DNA from: Nitrosophilus kaiyonis | GTDB lineage: Bacteria; Campylobacterota; Campylobacteria; Campylobacterales; Nitratiruptoraceae | Reading direction: 5' to 3' | NCBI RefSeq assembly: GCF_027943725.1 | Contig: NZ_AP025696.1 | Span: 659,501-723,500, forward strand | DNA length: 64,000 nucleotides | Shown here: positions 35,150-44,101 of the stretch, in pieces | How the letters are laid out: each line of letters begins with the position of its first letter | Position numbering within the stretch: the stretch's first letter is position 1 | Program-made: the position numbers and the translations under genes | The notes under the pieces: model-generated | Told to the model about the DNA's origin: nothing | The model's input: only the letters and a program-made list of their open reading frames with translations | Database searches by the model: none

Positions 35150-37519
35150 ATGTTAACAGTTATTAAAAGAAATGGAAGAATTGAGCCGCTTGATATTTCA
35201 AAAATACAAAAATATACATTTGCTGCAGTTGCAGGACTTGAGGGTGTTAGCCAAAGCGAACTTGAAGTTGATGCAAAAATACAATTTAGAGATAGAATTA
35301 CAACAGAGGAGATTCAGCAAACTCTTATTAGAACTGCAGTTGATAAAATAGATGTGGATAGACCAAATTGGACTTTTGTTGCTGCAAGACTATTTTTATA
35401 CGATCTTTATCATAAAGTAAGTGGCTTTACTGGATATAACCATTTAAGAGACTATTTTGAAAGAGGAGAAAAAGAGGGTCGTATAGTTCCTGGACTTAAA
35501 GATAAATATGATCTTGATGATCTAAATAGTTATATAAAGCCAGAGAGGGATCTTCAGTTTACATATCTTGGTATTAAAACATTATATGACAGATATCTTT
35601 TAAAAGATAAAAATAATAATCCAATAGAGCTTCCTCAGCACCTTTTTATGGCAGTTGCTATGTTTTTGGCTCAAAATGAGCTAGACTCACAGACTTGGGC
35701 AAAAAGATTTTATGATGTTATAAGCAGATTTGAAGTAATGGTTGCAACCCCAACTCTATCAAATGCTAGGACACCCAGACATCAACTTAGTTCATGCTAT
35801 ATCGGTTCAACTCCTGATAATATTGAGGGTATTTTTGATAGTTATAAAGAGATGGCACTTTTGAGTAAATATGGCGGTGGCATAGGATGGGATTGGACAA
35901 GAGTTAGAGGAATGGGAAGTTATATTGATGGACATAAAAATGCCGCTGGGGGAATAATTCCATTTTTGAAAATAACAAACGATATAGCAATTGCAGTTGA
36001 TCAATTAGGTACAAGAAAAGGTGCAATTGCAGTATATATAGAGCCGTGGCATATTGATATAAAAGACTTTTTGGATTTAAAGAAAAACTCTGGGGAGGAA
36101 AGAAGAAGGGCTCATGATCTTTTTCCTGCATTATGGATAAATGATCTTTTTATGAAAAGAGTTCAAGAGGATGGTATTTGGACACTATTTGACCCTTATG
36201 AGACAAAAGATTTAAGTGAAGTTTGGGGAGAAGAGTTTGAGAAAAAGTATTGTGAGTATGAAAAAAGAGATGATATTATAAAAGAGAGAGTAAGAGCAAA
36301 AGAGCTTTGGAAGAAGATTCTTCTTAGCTATTTTGAGACTGGAAGTCCATTTTTATGTTTTAAAGATAATGCAAACAGATGTAATCCAAATGGGCATTTT
36401 GGAATTATTAGAAGCAGTAACCTTTGTACAGAGATTTTTCAAAACACTGAACCAAACTATTACAAAGTAAAAGTTAAATTTGAAGATGGAAGTGTAAAAC
36501 TTTTTGATGAATTTGAAGATGTTGAAGTGGATGGTGGAATTGTTAAAAAAGCTAAAAAAATTACTGCACTTGATAGTATAAATGGGAAAAAAGTTTTTAT
36601 TGTTGAAAAAGAGAAAGTTGATGGAGCAACAGCAGTTTGTAACCTGGCAAGTATTAATCTAAGCAAAGTAAATAAAAAAGAGGATATCGAAAGAGTTGTT
36701 CCAATTGCTATAAGAATGCTTGATAATGTAATTGATCTAAATTTTTATCCTCTTGAGAAAGTCAAAAACACAAATTTAAAAACAAGAGCTATTGGTTTAG
36801 GAGTTATGGGTGAAGCCCAAATGCTTGCAGAGCATAAAATAGAGTGGGGAAGTGATGAGCATTTAAATAAAATCGATGAGATAATGGAAGCTATTAGCTA
36901 TAATGCAATAAAAGCATCATCAAATTTGGCTCTTGAAAAGGGAAGATATCCTGAATTTGAAGGATCAAACTGGTCAAAAGGAATACTTCCAATAGATGTT
37001 GCAAATAAAGAAGCAAAAAAGTTAACTCCAAATAGGGGAGGACTTTTTGGATATACATATGATTGGAATGCATTAAGAGAAAAAGTAAAAAAAGATGGTA
37101 TGAGAAATGGATATTTAATGGCAATTGCTCCAACAAGTTCTATATCAATTTTAACTGGGACAACTCAGACTATTGAGCCTGTGTATAAAAGAAAATGGTT
37201 TGAAGAGAATTTAAGTGGTCTTATTCCTGTTGTTGTGCCAAATCTATCACCTGAGACTTGGCAATATTATACTCCAGCATATGACCTTGACCAAAGAGTA
37301 TTAATAAAAGCGGCTGCAGTTAGACAAAAGTGGATCGATCAAGGACAAAGCGTCAACATTTTTATACGCCTTGATAAAGCAAGTGGTAAATATCTTCATG
37401 AAATATATACTTTGGCTTGGAAACTTGGATTAAAATCGACTTACTATTTAAGAAGTCAATCTCCAGAAGTTGCAACAGATGTTGCTGATAGAAGTATGGA
37501 GTGTCTTGGATGTCAATAA
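35150..37519 (+). CDS. nrdA: class Ia ribonucleotide reductase, large subunit
   Basis: This 789-aa alpha subunit has an ATP-cone at the N-terminus (VIKRNGRIEPLDISKIQKYT). The active-site regions are HQLSSCYIGSTPDN, SSNLCTEI and AVCNLASINLSKV, and the C-terminal redox pair is in MECLGCQ. An insert of about 45 residues before AVCNLASINLS is glycine/valine-rich and lacks intein motifs. nrdB lies 2.1 kb downstream, separated by four genes. The stop overlaps the macro-domain gene. Confidence 0.97.
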   Translation: MLTVIKRNGRIEPLDISKIQKYTFAAVAGLEGVSQSELEVDAKIQFRDRITTEEIQQTLIRTAVDKIDVDRPNWTFVAARLFLYDLYHKVSGFTGYNHLRDYFERGEKEGRIVPGLKDKYDLDDLNSYIKPERDLQFTYLGIKTLYDRYLLKDKNNNPIELPQHLFMAVAMFLAQNELDSQTWAKRFYDVISRFEVMVATPTLSNARTPRHQLSSCYIGSTPDNIEGIFDSYKEMALLSKYGGGIGWDWTRVRGMGSYIDGHKNAAGGIIPFLKITNDIAIAVDQLGTRKGAIAVYIEPWHIDIKDFLDLKKNSGEERRRAHDLFPALWINDLFMKRVQEDGIWTLFDPYETKDLSEVWGEEFEKKYCEYEKRDDIIKERVRAKELWKKILLSYFETGSPFLCFKDNANRCNPNGHFGIIRSSNLCTEIFQNTEPNYYKVKVKFEDGSVKLFDEFEDVEVDGGIVKKAKKITALDSINGKKVFIVEKEKVDGATAVCNLASINLSKVNKKEDIERVVPIAIRMLDNVIDLNFYPLEKVKNTNLKTRAIGLGVMGEAQMLAEHKIEWGSDEHLNKIDEIMEAISYNAIKASSNLALEKGRYPEFEGSNWSKGILPIDVANKEAKKLTPNRGGLFGYTYDWNALREKVKKDGMRNGYLMAIAPTSSISILTGTTQTIEPVYKRKWFEENLSGLIPVVVPNLSPETWQYYTPAYDLDQRVLIKAAAVRQKWIDQGQSVNIFIRLDKASGKYLHEIYTLAWKLGLKSTYYLRSQSPEVATDVADRSMECLGCQ

Positions 37520-38037
37520 AAATTATTCAAGGAGATATTACAAAACTTAAAGTTGATGCAATTGTAAATGCAGCTAATCCCTCCCTTTTAGGTGGGGGTG
37601 GAGTAGATGGCGCAATACACAAAGCTGCAGGACCAAAACTTTTGGAAGAGTGCAAAACATTGGGTGGAGCAAATCCAGGAGATGCAAAAATTACCCATGG
37701 ATACAATTTGCCATCTCTTTGGGTTATACATACTCCAGGTCCAATTTGGCATGGAGGAGATAAAGGTGAAGAGGAGATTTTAAAAAGAAGTTATGAAAAT
37801 TCAATGTGTATTGCAAGAAGTTATCATCTAAAATCGATAGCTTTTCCTTCAATTAGTACAGGAGTTTATGGATATCCAATAGAGAAAGCTTCAGTTGTTG
37901 CTCTAAATAGTGTAAATTGGTTCTTAAAAAATTGTGCCTATTATGAGATGGAAGTAATTTTTGTTTTACATTCAAAAAAAGATTTTGATGTTTATATTAA
38001 AAATGCAAAACTATTGGGAATAGAATATGAATTGTAA
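37510..38037 (+). CDS. macro-domain protein (ADP-ribose hydrolase type)
   Basis: This 175-aa macro domain has IKIIQGDITKLKVDAIVNAAN, the loop LLGGGGVDGAIHKAAGP and IAFPSISTGVYGYPIEKA, as in O-acetyl-ADP-ribose deacetylases such as YmdB and MacroD. ATG 37510 overlaps the nrdA end by 10 nt, with GGAG upstream; an in-frame GTG at 37501 is less likely. The coupling to nrdA suggests co-expression with deoxynucleotide synthesis. Confidence 0.92.
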   Translation: MSIKIIQGDITKLKVDAIVNAANPSLLGGGGVDGAIHKAAGPKLLEECKTLGGANPGDAKITHGYNLPSLWVIHTPGPIWHGGDKGEEEILKRSYENSMCIARSYHLKSIAFPSISTGVYGYPIEKASVVALNSVNWFLKNCAYYEMEVIFVLHSKKDFDVYIKNAKLLGIEYEL

Positions 38038-38401
38038 AAATAAGTTAACTCCTTTTGAATATCATGTGATGTTTGAAAAAGCAACTGAGCCACCATTTAG
38101 TAGTGAGCTATTAAAAGAGAAAAGAGAAGGCATTTATGTTTGTAAATGCTGTAAAACTCCTCTATTTAGTTCCAATGCTAAATTTGATAGTGGAACTGGA
38201 TGGCCAAGTTTTTATGAGCCTATAAAAAAAGGTGTAATAAAAGAAAAAAGAGATACAAGTTATGGAATGGAGAGAATTGAAGTTTTATGTAAAAATTGCT
38301 CTGCACATTTAGGACATGTTTTTAATGATGGGCCAGCTCCAACTTTTCTTCGATACTGCATTAATGGAATCTGTTTAGAATTTATCCCTAAAAATAGTTA
38401 A
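38027..38401 (+). CDS. msrB: peptide methionine-R-sulfoxide reductase
   Basis: This 124-aa enzyme repairs methionine-R-sulfoxide. The zinc pairs are YVCKCCKTPLF and VLCKNCSAHLGHVF, the family core is FDSGTGWPSFYEPI, and the catalytic Cys lies in LRYCINGICLEF. It overlaps the macro gene by 11 nt. With pcm and the FTR subunit nearby, it suggests protein repair. Confidence 0.96.
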   Translation: MNCKNKLTPFEYHVMFEKATEPPFSSELLKEKREGIYVCKCCKTPLFSSNAKFDSGTGWPSFYEPIKKGVIKEKRDTSYGMERIEVLCKNCSAHLGHVFNDGPAPTFLRYCINGICLEFIPKNS

Positions 38402-38424
38402 TTATTATAAAAGTTATAAGAGAA

Positions 38425-38453
38425 TATAATTTCACAAAAATAAAGGAGGATAA
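38425..38453 (+). promoter_or_regulatory. promoter of the 130-aa gene
   Basis: TATAAT (38425-38430) and AAAGGAGG (38442-38449) precede ATG 38454. The short gap after msrB makes both read-through and independent transcription possible. Confidence 0.5.
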
Positions 38454-38846
38454 ATGAAACAGATTCAACTTATGGAAAAATATCCAGTTTTTGTTTTAGA
38501 AGTAATGAAAGATGAAACTACATTTAAAAATGCTGATGAAATAATTCACTATTTAAAAGAGCGAGTTTATGAACATAAAATTGCAGAGTTTATAGGAGTT
38601 TTTGAGCATTATATGCATACGAAAAATTTAGAAGAGGGAAGTATTGCTGAAGATATAATTGATGCTAAAAATATAATATTTTGTTTTGGAAAACAGCTTC
38701 CTAAATGTGAAGTTTTGGCAGTTAGGCCAAGAAGTATAGGTGTTTGTGAAAAGGAAGATAAATTTATAATATCTTTTATGGAAGCCCCAAATGCTGAAGG
38801 AAATGCTGCAATGGAAGAGTGGGTTAAAAATATAAAAAATAGATAA
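38454..38846 (+). CDS. conserved small soluble protein of unknown function
   Basis: This 130-aa acidic protein has a helical N-terminal half (MEKYPVFVLEVMKDETTF then a helix with EHKIAEFIGVFEHYMHT) and a beta-rich C-terminal half (NIIFCFGKQLPKCEVLAVRPRSIGVCE). Three cysteines are spread in the second half. The pattern resembles a Campylobacterota-only DUF, but the family name is not certain. It has its own promoter-like box and a very strong RBS. Confidence 0.65.
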   Translation: MKQIQLMEKYPVFVLEVMKDETTFKNADEIIHYLKERVYEHKIAEFIGVFEHYMHTKNLEEGSIAEDIIDAKNIIFCFGKQLPKCEVLAVRPRSIGVCEKEDKFIISFMEAPNAEGNAAMEEWVKNIKNR

Positions 38847-39090
38847 AATTAGACATTAGTCATTAAGTCATTGGTCATTTGGTTATTAGTTCATTAGAAA
38901 TTGGGAATTGGGAATTAGTGTTGAGTGCTGAGTTTTTAACGTTATTGCTAAATCCTTCCACCCTCAACCTTCACTGCTTCACCTCTTTTACCAATAATCA
39001 ATCACCAATATACCATTGTCTAAAGTCTAATGACTAATGACTAATGACTTCTCACTCACCTTACTCAACCATTAAACTACTCAACTATTA
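38847..39090. repeat. repeat block R11 between convergent genes
   Basis: The left arm has TTAGACATTAGTCATTAAG, TCATTGGTCATTTGG and AATTGGGAATTGGGAATTAG. The centre has TCCACCCTCAACCTTCACTG. The right arm has ACCAATAATCAATCACCAAT, AAGTCTAATGACTAATGAC repeated, and CTCACCTTACTCAACC. The arms are complementary in bulk. It is the last block seen going rightward. Confidence 0.75.
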
Positions 39091-39572
39091 ATAAACTCAT
39101 CAACGCTATCATAAAATTCAACAATTTTTAAAAAATTTTCATCAAAACAGTTAAAATTTTTATACTCTTTTCCAATCAATACAATTCTTATATCTGGCAT
39201 AAATTTTCCATATTTCAGTGCTGCAACCATAAAAATCTCATTTAATGTTCCTATGCTACCTTTTTGTGCAATAAAAAGTTTACTATCTTGGATTAAAATT
39301 TTTAATCTATCAAAAAGATTATCAGTTGTGATTTTTTTTGTTAAATATGGATTTTTTAATCTTATCTCATCAAATTTTTGAATAGTTACGCCAATACACT
39401 CTCCTTTTGCTTTTTTTACTCCAATACTTACAGCTTCCATCAATCCACCATATCCACCACACTTAACAATATATCCATTTTTTGCAAGGAAAAATCCAAG
39501 CTCAATTCCATCTTTATACTCTTTTGAATTTTTATCTATTACAGAAGCTCCGAAAGTTGTGGCAAATTTCAT
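39081..39572 (-). CDS. LOG/TIGR00725-like nucleotide-binding protein
   Basis: This 163-aa protein of the lysine-decarboxylase-like (LOG) superfamily has the glycine loop KCGGYGGLMEAVSIGVKKA and a second loop AQKGSIGTLNEIFMVAAL in place of the canonical PGGxGTxxE. Because PGG is replaced by KGS, nucleotide monophosphate hydrolysis is not certain. It is a single gene divergent from nrdB. Confidence 0.75.
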   Translation of the reverse strand: MKFATTFGASVIDKNSKEYKDGIELGFFLAKNGYIVKCGGYGGLMEAVSIGVKKAKGECIGVTIQKFDEIRLKNPYLTKKITTDNLFDRLKILIQDSKLFIAQKGSIGTLNEIFMVAALKYGKFMPDIRIVLIGKEYKNFNCFDENFLKIVEFYDSVDEFINS

Positions 39573-39668
39573 ACGATTTTCCTTTATGATAAAATACGAT
39601 TTTAATTATAAAAAGATGTCTATAAACTTTTTATAAAAAGAGTTTGTAGACAACTTAGGAGGATCAAT

Positions 39669-40694
39669 ATGATATATCATAGAAAAAAGATTTATAATCC
39701 AGAGTCTCATGAAAGTGTAAATGAGAGGAAAATTTTTGGAGGAGATCCAACAGGAATTTTTGAATTGAATAAAATAAAATATCAATGGGCATACAATTTA
39801 TGGGAGATGATGCTTGCAAATACATGGTTCCCTAAAGAAGTTGATATGACAGGTGATGCGAGGGACTATAAACTTTTAACAGATGCAGAAAAACTTGCAT
39901 ATGATAAAGTTTTAGCTCAGCTAATTTTTATGGATAGTCTTCAAACAAACAATCTAATAGATAATGTAAATCCATATATTACAGCTCCTGAGATAAATTT
40001 AATTCTTGTTAGGCAAGCTTTTGAAGAGGCTTTACATTCACAAAGCTATGCTGTTATGGTTGATAGTATTAGTCAAAATACAGATGAGATATATGAGCTT
40101 TGGAGAGAGGATTTAAAACTTAAACAAAAAAATGACTATATTGCTAAAGTTTATGAAGATTTGGCAAAAAATCCAAGTGATGAAAATATTGTAAAAGCAA
40201 TGTTTGCAAATCAGATTTTAGAAGGTATATATTTTTATAGTGGATTTACATATATGTATACACTGGCTAGAAGCGGAAAAATGCTAGGCTCTGCTCAGAT
40301 GATAAGATTTATTCAAAGAGATGAGGTAACACATCTTTTAATTTTTCAAAATATGATAAATACAACAAAAAAAGAGAGACCTGAACTATTTACAAAAGAG
40401 CTGATAGATGATGTTTATAAAATGTTTGAAGGTGCAGTTGAGCTTGAGAGCAGTTGGGGAAAATATATAACTCAAGGACAGATTTTAGGTTTAACTGATG
40501 AATTAATTGAGCAATATATAAAATATCTTGCAGATGATAGATTGCAAAGAGTTGGGTTAGAACCTATGTATAATGTAGAGCATCCTATAAAATGGGTGGA
40601 TGATTTTAGTAAATTTAATGATCAAAAAACTAACTTTTTTGAAGGAAATGTTACAAACTATTCTAAAGGAAGTTTAGATTTTGATGACTTCTAA
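39669..40694 (+). CDS. nrdB: class Ia ribonucleotide reductase, small subunit
   Basis: This 341-aa beta subunit carries the di-iron tyrosyl radical. Iron-ligand helices are seen in [36 protein letters not shown] and [14 protein letters not shown]. The C-terminus ends acidic and hydrophobic ([11 protein letters not shown]), suitable for docking to NrdA. GGAGGATC gives the RBS. The stop overlaps the next gene. Confidence 0.97.
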   Translation: MIYHRKKIYNPESHESVNERKIFGGDPTGIFELNKIKYQWAYNLWEMMLANTWFPKEVDMTGDARDYKLLTDAEKLAYDKVLAQLIFMDSLQTNNLIDNVNPYITAPEINLILVRQAFEEALHSQSYAVMVDSISQNTDEIYELWREDLKLKQKNDYIAKVYEDLAKNPSDENIVKAMFANQILEGIYFYSGFTYMYTLARSGKMLGSAQMIRFIQRDEVTHLLIFQNMINTTKKERPELFTKELIDDVYKMFEGAVELESSWGKYITQGQILGLTDELIEQYIKYLADDRLQRVGLEPMYNVEHPIKWVDDFSKFNDQKTNFFEGNVTNYSKGSLDFDDF

Positions 40695-41406
40695 AAATTT
40701 ATGTTCTTTACAATTTAAAACCAGCGAAAATTTTGAAAAAAATCTGCTGGTTTTAAAAAATCTAATAAAATCAACTCCAAAAAATTCAATTATAGTTGCT
40801 CCTGAGGTATGTTTAACAGGATTTGCTTATGATAGATTTGATGAAGCGGCTAATTTTAGTAAACAAGCTATAAAAGAGATTTTGCCACTTACCGATAATA
40901 AAATAGTTACATTTACAACAATTGAGAAAAAAGAGGATGGTTTTTATAATATTGCTAAAGTTATATATAAAAAAGAGATTGTTTATGAACAGCCAAAAGT
41001 TAAACTTTTTAAGTTTGGTGGAGAGACTGAATATTTTGAAGCTGGTAGTTTAGATGATATTAAAATTTTTGAAATAGATGGAATAAAGTTTGGTTTATTA
41101 ATATGTTTTGAGTTAAGATTTTTAGAAATTTGGCAAAGATTAAAAGGTGCTGATATAATTTTAGTCCCAGCTATGTGGGGAAAACTTAGAAAAAAACATT
41201 TTGAGCAATTTACTGAGGCTTTAGCAGTTATGAATCAATGTTTTGTAATTGCAAGCGATAGTGCAAATGATGATATGGCAAAAAGTAGTGCAATAATTTC
41301 ACCTTTTGGTGAAGTTTTTAGAGATGATAGATTAGTAAAACTTTGTAAAAATTGCGATTTAAATGAAATTAGAAAAATGAGAAGATATATGGATATAGGT
41401 TTATGA
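40684..41406 (+). CDS. carbon-nitrogen hydrolase (nitrilase superfamily)
   Basis: This 240-aa hydrolase has the Glu-Lys-Cys triad. The Glu is in [17 protein letters not shown], the Lys is in [14 protein letters not shown], and the Cys is in [15 protein letters not shown]. The substrate is unknown; many such proteins are deaminated-metabolite amidases. ATG 40684 lies within the nrdB end (11-nt overlap), and the stop overlaps pcm, so it belongs to the nrdB operon. Confidence 0.88.
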   Translation: MTSKNLCSLQFKTSENFEKNLLVLKNLIKSTPKNSIIVAPEVCLTGFAYDRFDEAANFSKQAIKEILPLTDNKIVTFTTIEKKEDGFYNIAKVIYKKEIVYEQPKVKLFKFGGETEYFEAGSLDDIKIFEIDGIKFGLLICFELRFLEIWQRLKGADIILVPAMWGKLRKKHFEQFTEALAVMNQCFVIASDSANDDMAKSSAIISPFGEVFRDDRLVKLCKNCDLNEIRKMRRYMDIGL

Positions 41407-42053
41407 GTTTTTTTATAAAAAAAATTGAATCCCAAAAATGTGAAAAATTAGCAGAAGATATAGATAAAATTTTCCCTTTAGAAAAAGATATAAAAAAGGC
41501 TATATCAAAAACTCCAAGGGAGATATTTGTCCCAATTGGTTTTAAACATTTAGCATATAAGCTAGATGCACTGCCAATTTCTGCAAATCAATGGATAAGC
41601 TCTCCTCTGACAGTTGCCAAAATGACACAATATTTAATACCAGAAGGTGCAGATAGTGTTTTGGAAATTGGTTGTGGAAGCGGATATCAAGCTGCAATTT
41701 TAAGTCAACTCTTTAGAAGAGTTTTTAGTGTAGAAAGAGTAGAAAAACTGGTAAGTGAAGCTAAAAAAAGATTTAAAGAGTTGGATTTAATAAATATAAA
41801 TGTAAGATATTCTGATGGCCTTTTAGGGTGGAGAGAATTTAGCCCTTATGATAGGATCTTATTTTCTGCTTCGATAACAAATATCCCTGAAACTATTTTT
41901 GAACAACTTTCATCAAATAAAGGTATTCTTGTTGCACCTATACAAAAAGATAATAGACAAATAATTACTAGATTTATTAAGAATGGTAATTTCATTAAAA
42001 AAGAGGAGCTAGAGGAGTGCCTTTTTGTTCCAACTAAAAAAGGTACAGTTTAA
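41403..42053 (+). CDS. pcm: protein-L-isoaspartate O-methyltransferase
   Basis: This 216-aa repair enzyme methylates L-isoaspartyl residues. The SAM motif is SVLEIGCGSGYQAAILSQLF, and the family stretch SANQWISSPLTVAKMTQYL replaces the usual QTISQP region. The ATG overlaps the hydrolase stop by 4 nt. Its presence fits a need to repair aged or heat-damaged proteins. Confidence 0.92.
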   Translation: MSFFIKKIESQKCEKLAEDIDKIFPLEKDIKKAISKTPREIFVPIGFKHLAYKLDALPISANQWISSPLTVAKMTQYLIPEGADSVLEIGCGSGYQAAILSQLFRRVFSVERVEKLVSEAKKRFKELDLININVRYSDGLLGWREFSPYDRILFSASITNIPETIFEQLSSNKGILVAPIQKDNRQIITRFIKNGNFIKKEELEECLFVPTKKGTV

Positions 42054-42064
42054 AAGGAGATTTT

Positions 42065-42400
42065 ATGAAATATGTAGATATGAGTAGTGAAGAGTTTTTA
42101 AATGAGCTTGAAAAAACTAAAAAATTTACTGATAAAGTTTGTAAGCAGTTTGGATGGGTATATAATCCAAATGAGGAGGTTAATGAGGGTGTAACAATGG
42201 GTTTGGCTAGAAATAAGTTGATGTATGGAAAAAGATTTTGTCCATGTTTTATGGTTGAAGAGGTAGATGGAAAATTTAAAAGTGTAGATGATAGGATTTG
42301 CCCATGTAAACCGGCAATTGAAAAAGAGATTCCGCAAGAGGGAAAATGTCATTGCGGGATATTTTGTACACCAGAATATGCAAAAACACATAAACAATGA
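42065..42400 (+). CDS. ferredoxin:thioredoxin reductase catalytic subunit
   Basis: This 111-aa protein has the FTR catalytic cysteine set: Cys59/61 in RFCPC, Cys79/81 in RICPC, and Cys95/97/101 in KCHCGIFC. These bind a 4Fe-4S cluster and an adjacent disulfide. The enzyme passes electrons from ferredoxin to thioredoxin-like proteins. AAAAGGAG precedes the ATG. It is the last gene of nrdB-hydrolase-pcm. No variable FTR subunit gene is present in the window. Confidence 0.9.
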   Translation: MKYVDMSSEEFLNELEKTKKFTDKVCKQFGWVYNPNEEVNEGVTMGLARNKLMYGKRFCPCFMVEEVDGKFKSVDDRICPCKPAIEKEIPQEGKCHCGIFCTPEYAKTHKQ

Positions 42401-42496
42401 TGCAAGAAATATGCCTAAAAATAGGAATTGTTGCAATTATAAAATAAGAGTGCTACAATTTGATTGCAAATTTTTAACTTTTGAAAAGGTTTAAAA

Positions 42497-44074
42497 ATGA
42501 AGATAAACGATTTTGACAAACTTGGCTTAACAGGTGTCAAAAATATATACTACAATCTTAGTTTTGATGAACTATTTCGTCATGAATTAGAACAAAAAGA
42601 GGGTGTTGAGACGAAGTTAGGTGCTGTTGCTGTAGATACTGGTATTTTTACTGGACGTAGTCCAAAAGATAAATATTTTGTAAAGCAGCCTCCTAGTGAA
42701 AAATATATAGCTTGGGGAGAGATAAATCAACCAATCTCAAAAGAGATATTTGATGAACTTTTTGAAAAGACAAAAGAGTATCTCTCAAACAAAGATATCT
42801 ATATTATGGATGCATTTGCTGGAGCCAGCGATAAAAGTAAAAAAGCCATAAGAGTTGTTACAGAAATTGCTTGGCAGGCACATTTTGTAAAAAATATGTT
42901 TATTAGGCCAACCGATGAGGAGCTAAAAGATTTTCATCCAGATTTTACTCTATATGTAGCAGCAGATTTGAAAAATGATAGATGGAAAGAGCATGGTTTA
43001 AATTCTGATGTTTTTATTGTATTTAATATAGAAGAAAATATTGCTATTATTGGTGGAACTTGGTATGGAGGAGAGATAAAAAAAGGTGTATTTTCAATGA
43101 TGAATTATTGGCTTCCTCTTGAAAATAAACTATCTATGCACTGTTCTGCAAATATTGGTGATAAAGATGATGTTGCACTATTTTTTGGGCTTAGTGGAAC
43201 AGGAAAAACTACACTTAGTGCAGATCCAAACAGAAGACTTATTGGTGATGATGAGCATGGATGGGATGATGAGGGAGTCTTTAATTTTGAAGGCGGCTGC
43301 TATGCAAAAGTTATTGGCCTTGATGCACAAAAAGAGCCAGATATTTATGCAGCAATAAAAAGAGATGCTCTTTTAGAAAATGTTGTTGTAGATGAGAGTG
43401 GAAATGTAGACTTTGAAGATGCAAGCAAAACAGAAAATACAAGAGTAAGCTATCCAATTTATCATATTTGCAAACATAAAGAGGATTTAAAAGGTCCTCA
43501 TCCAAAAAATATAATATTTTTAAGTGCTGATGCTTTTGGAGTCCTTCCGCCTGTTTCTAAGCTTACAAAAGAGCAAGCAATGTACTATTTTCTAAGTGGC
43601 TATACTGCCAAAGTTGCCGGAACTGAAAGAGGTATCACTGAGCCTGTAGCAACATTTAGTGCATGCTTTGGAGAGGCTTTCTTGCCACTTCATCCAACTG
43701 TTTATGCAAAGCTTCTTGGTGAAAAGATTGATAAACATAATGTTAACGTATATTTAGTCAATACTGGATGGACCGGAGGTCCATATGGAGTAGGCCAAAG
43801 AATGAGCCTTCCTGCAACAAGAGCTTGTATAAATGCAATTTTAGATGGCTCTATTAATGATAGTGAGTTTGAAACTCTTCCAATATTTAATCTCTCTATC
43901 CCAAAATCTGTAAAAGACGTTGATTCTGCAATTTTAAACCCAAGAAATACTTGGGATGATAAAGAGGCTTATGATAAGCAGTTAGAGCATCTTGCAAAAC
44001 TTTTTATAGATAATTTCAAAAGATATGAGGGATTTGGAAATTTTGATTATTCAAAAGCTGGTCCACAATTATAA
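42497..44074 (+). CDS. pckA: phosphoenolpyruvate carboxykinase (ATP)
   Basis: This 525-aa enzyme interconverts oxaloacetate and PEP. The P-loop [18 protein letters not shown], the metal site [20 protein letters not shown] and the TGRSPKDKY stretch are standard. The long N-terminal [20 protein letters not shown] is also conserved. It has its own promoter region (TACAAT near 42454) and is convergent with the K+ channel gene. Confidence 0.97.
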   Translation: MKINDFDKLGLTGVKNIYYNLSFDELFRHELEQKEGVETKLGAVAVDTGIFTGRSPKDKYFVKQPPSEKYIAWGEINQPISKEIFDELFEKTKEYLSNKDIYIMDAFAGASDKSKKAIRVVTEIAWQAHFVKNMFIRPTDEELKDFHPDFTLYVAADLKNDRWKEHGLNSDVFIVFNIEENIAIIGGTWYGGEIKKGVFSMMNYWLPLENKLSMHCSANIGDKDDVALFFGLSGTGKTTLSADPNRRLIGDDEHGWDDEGVFNFEGGCYAKVIGLDAQKEPDIYAAIKRDALLENVVVDESGNVDFEDASKTENTRVSYPIYHICKHKEDLKGPHPKNIIFLSADAFGVLPPVSKLTKEQAMYYFLSGYTAKVAGTERGITEPVATFSACFGEAFLPLHPTVYAKLLGEKIDKHNVNVYLVNTGWTGGPYGVGQRMSLPATRACINAILDGSINDSEFETLPIFNLSIPKSVKDVDSAILNPRNTWDDKEAYDKQLEHLAKLFIDNFKRYEGFGNFDYSKAGPQL

Positions 44075-44082
44075 AAGGAGTT

Positions 44083-44101
44083 GGTGAGTTAATTACTCAC
44101 C
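44083..44101. terminator. hairpin between pckA and the channel gene
   Basis: GGTGAGT-TAATT-ACTCACC is a 7-bp perfect stem between the two convergent stops, overlapping the end of the channel gene. The T-run on the minus side (CCTTTTAT) is weak. Confidence 0.4.

Noticed and set aside
36440-36620. Insert in nrdA as an intein or intron
   Set aside because: The reading frame is continuous, and no intein splice residues or homing-endonuclease motifs are seen.
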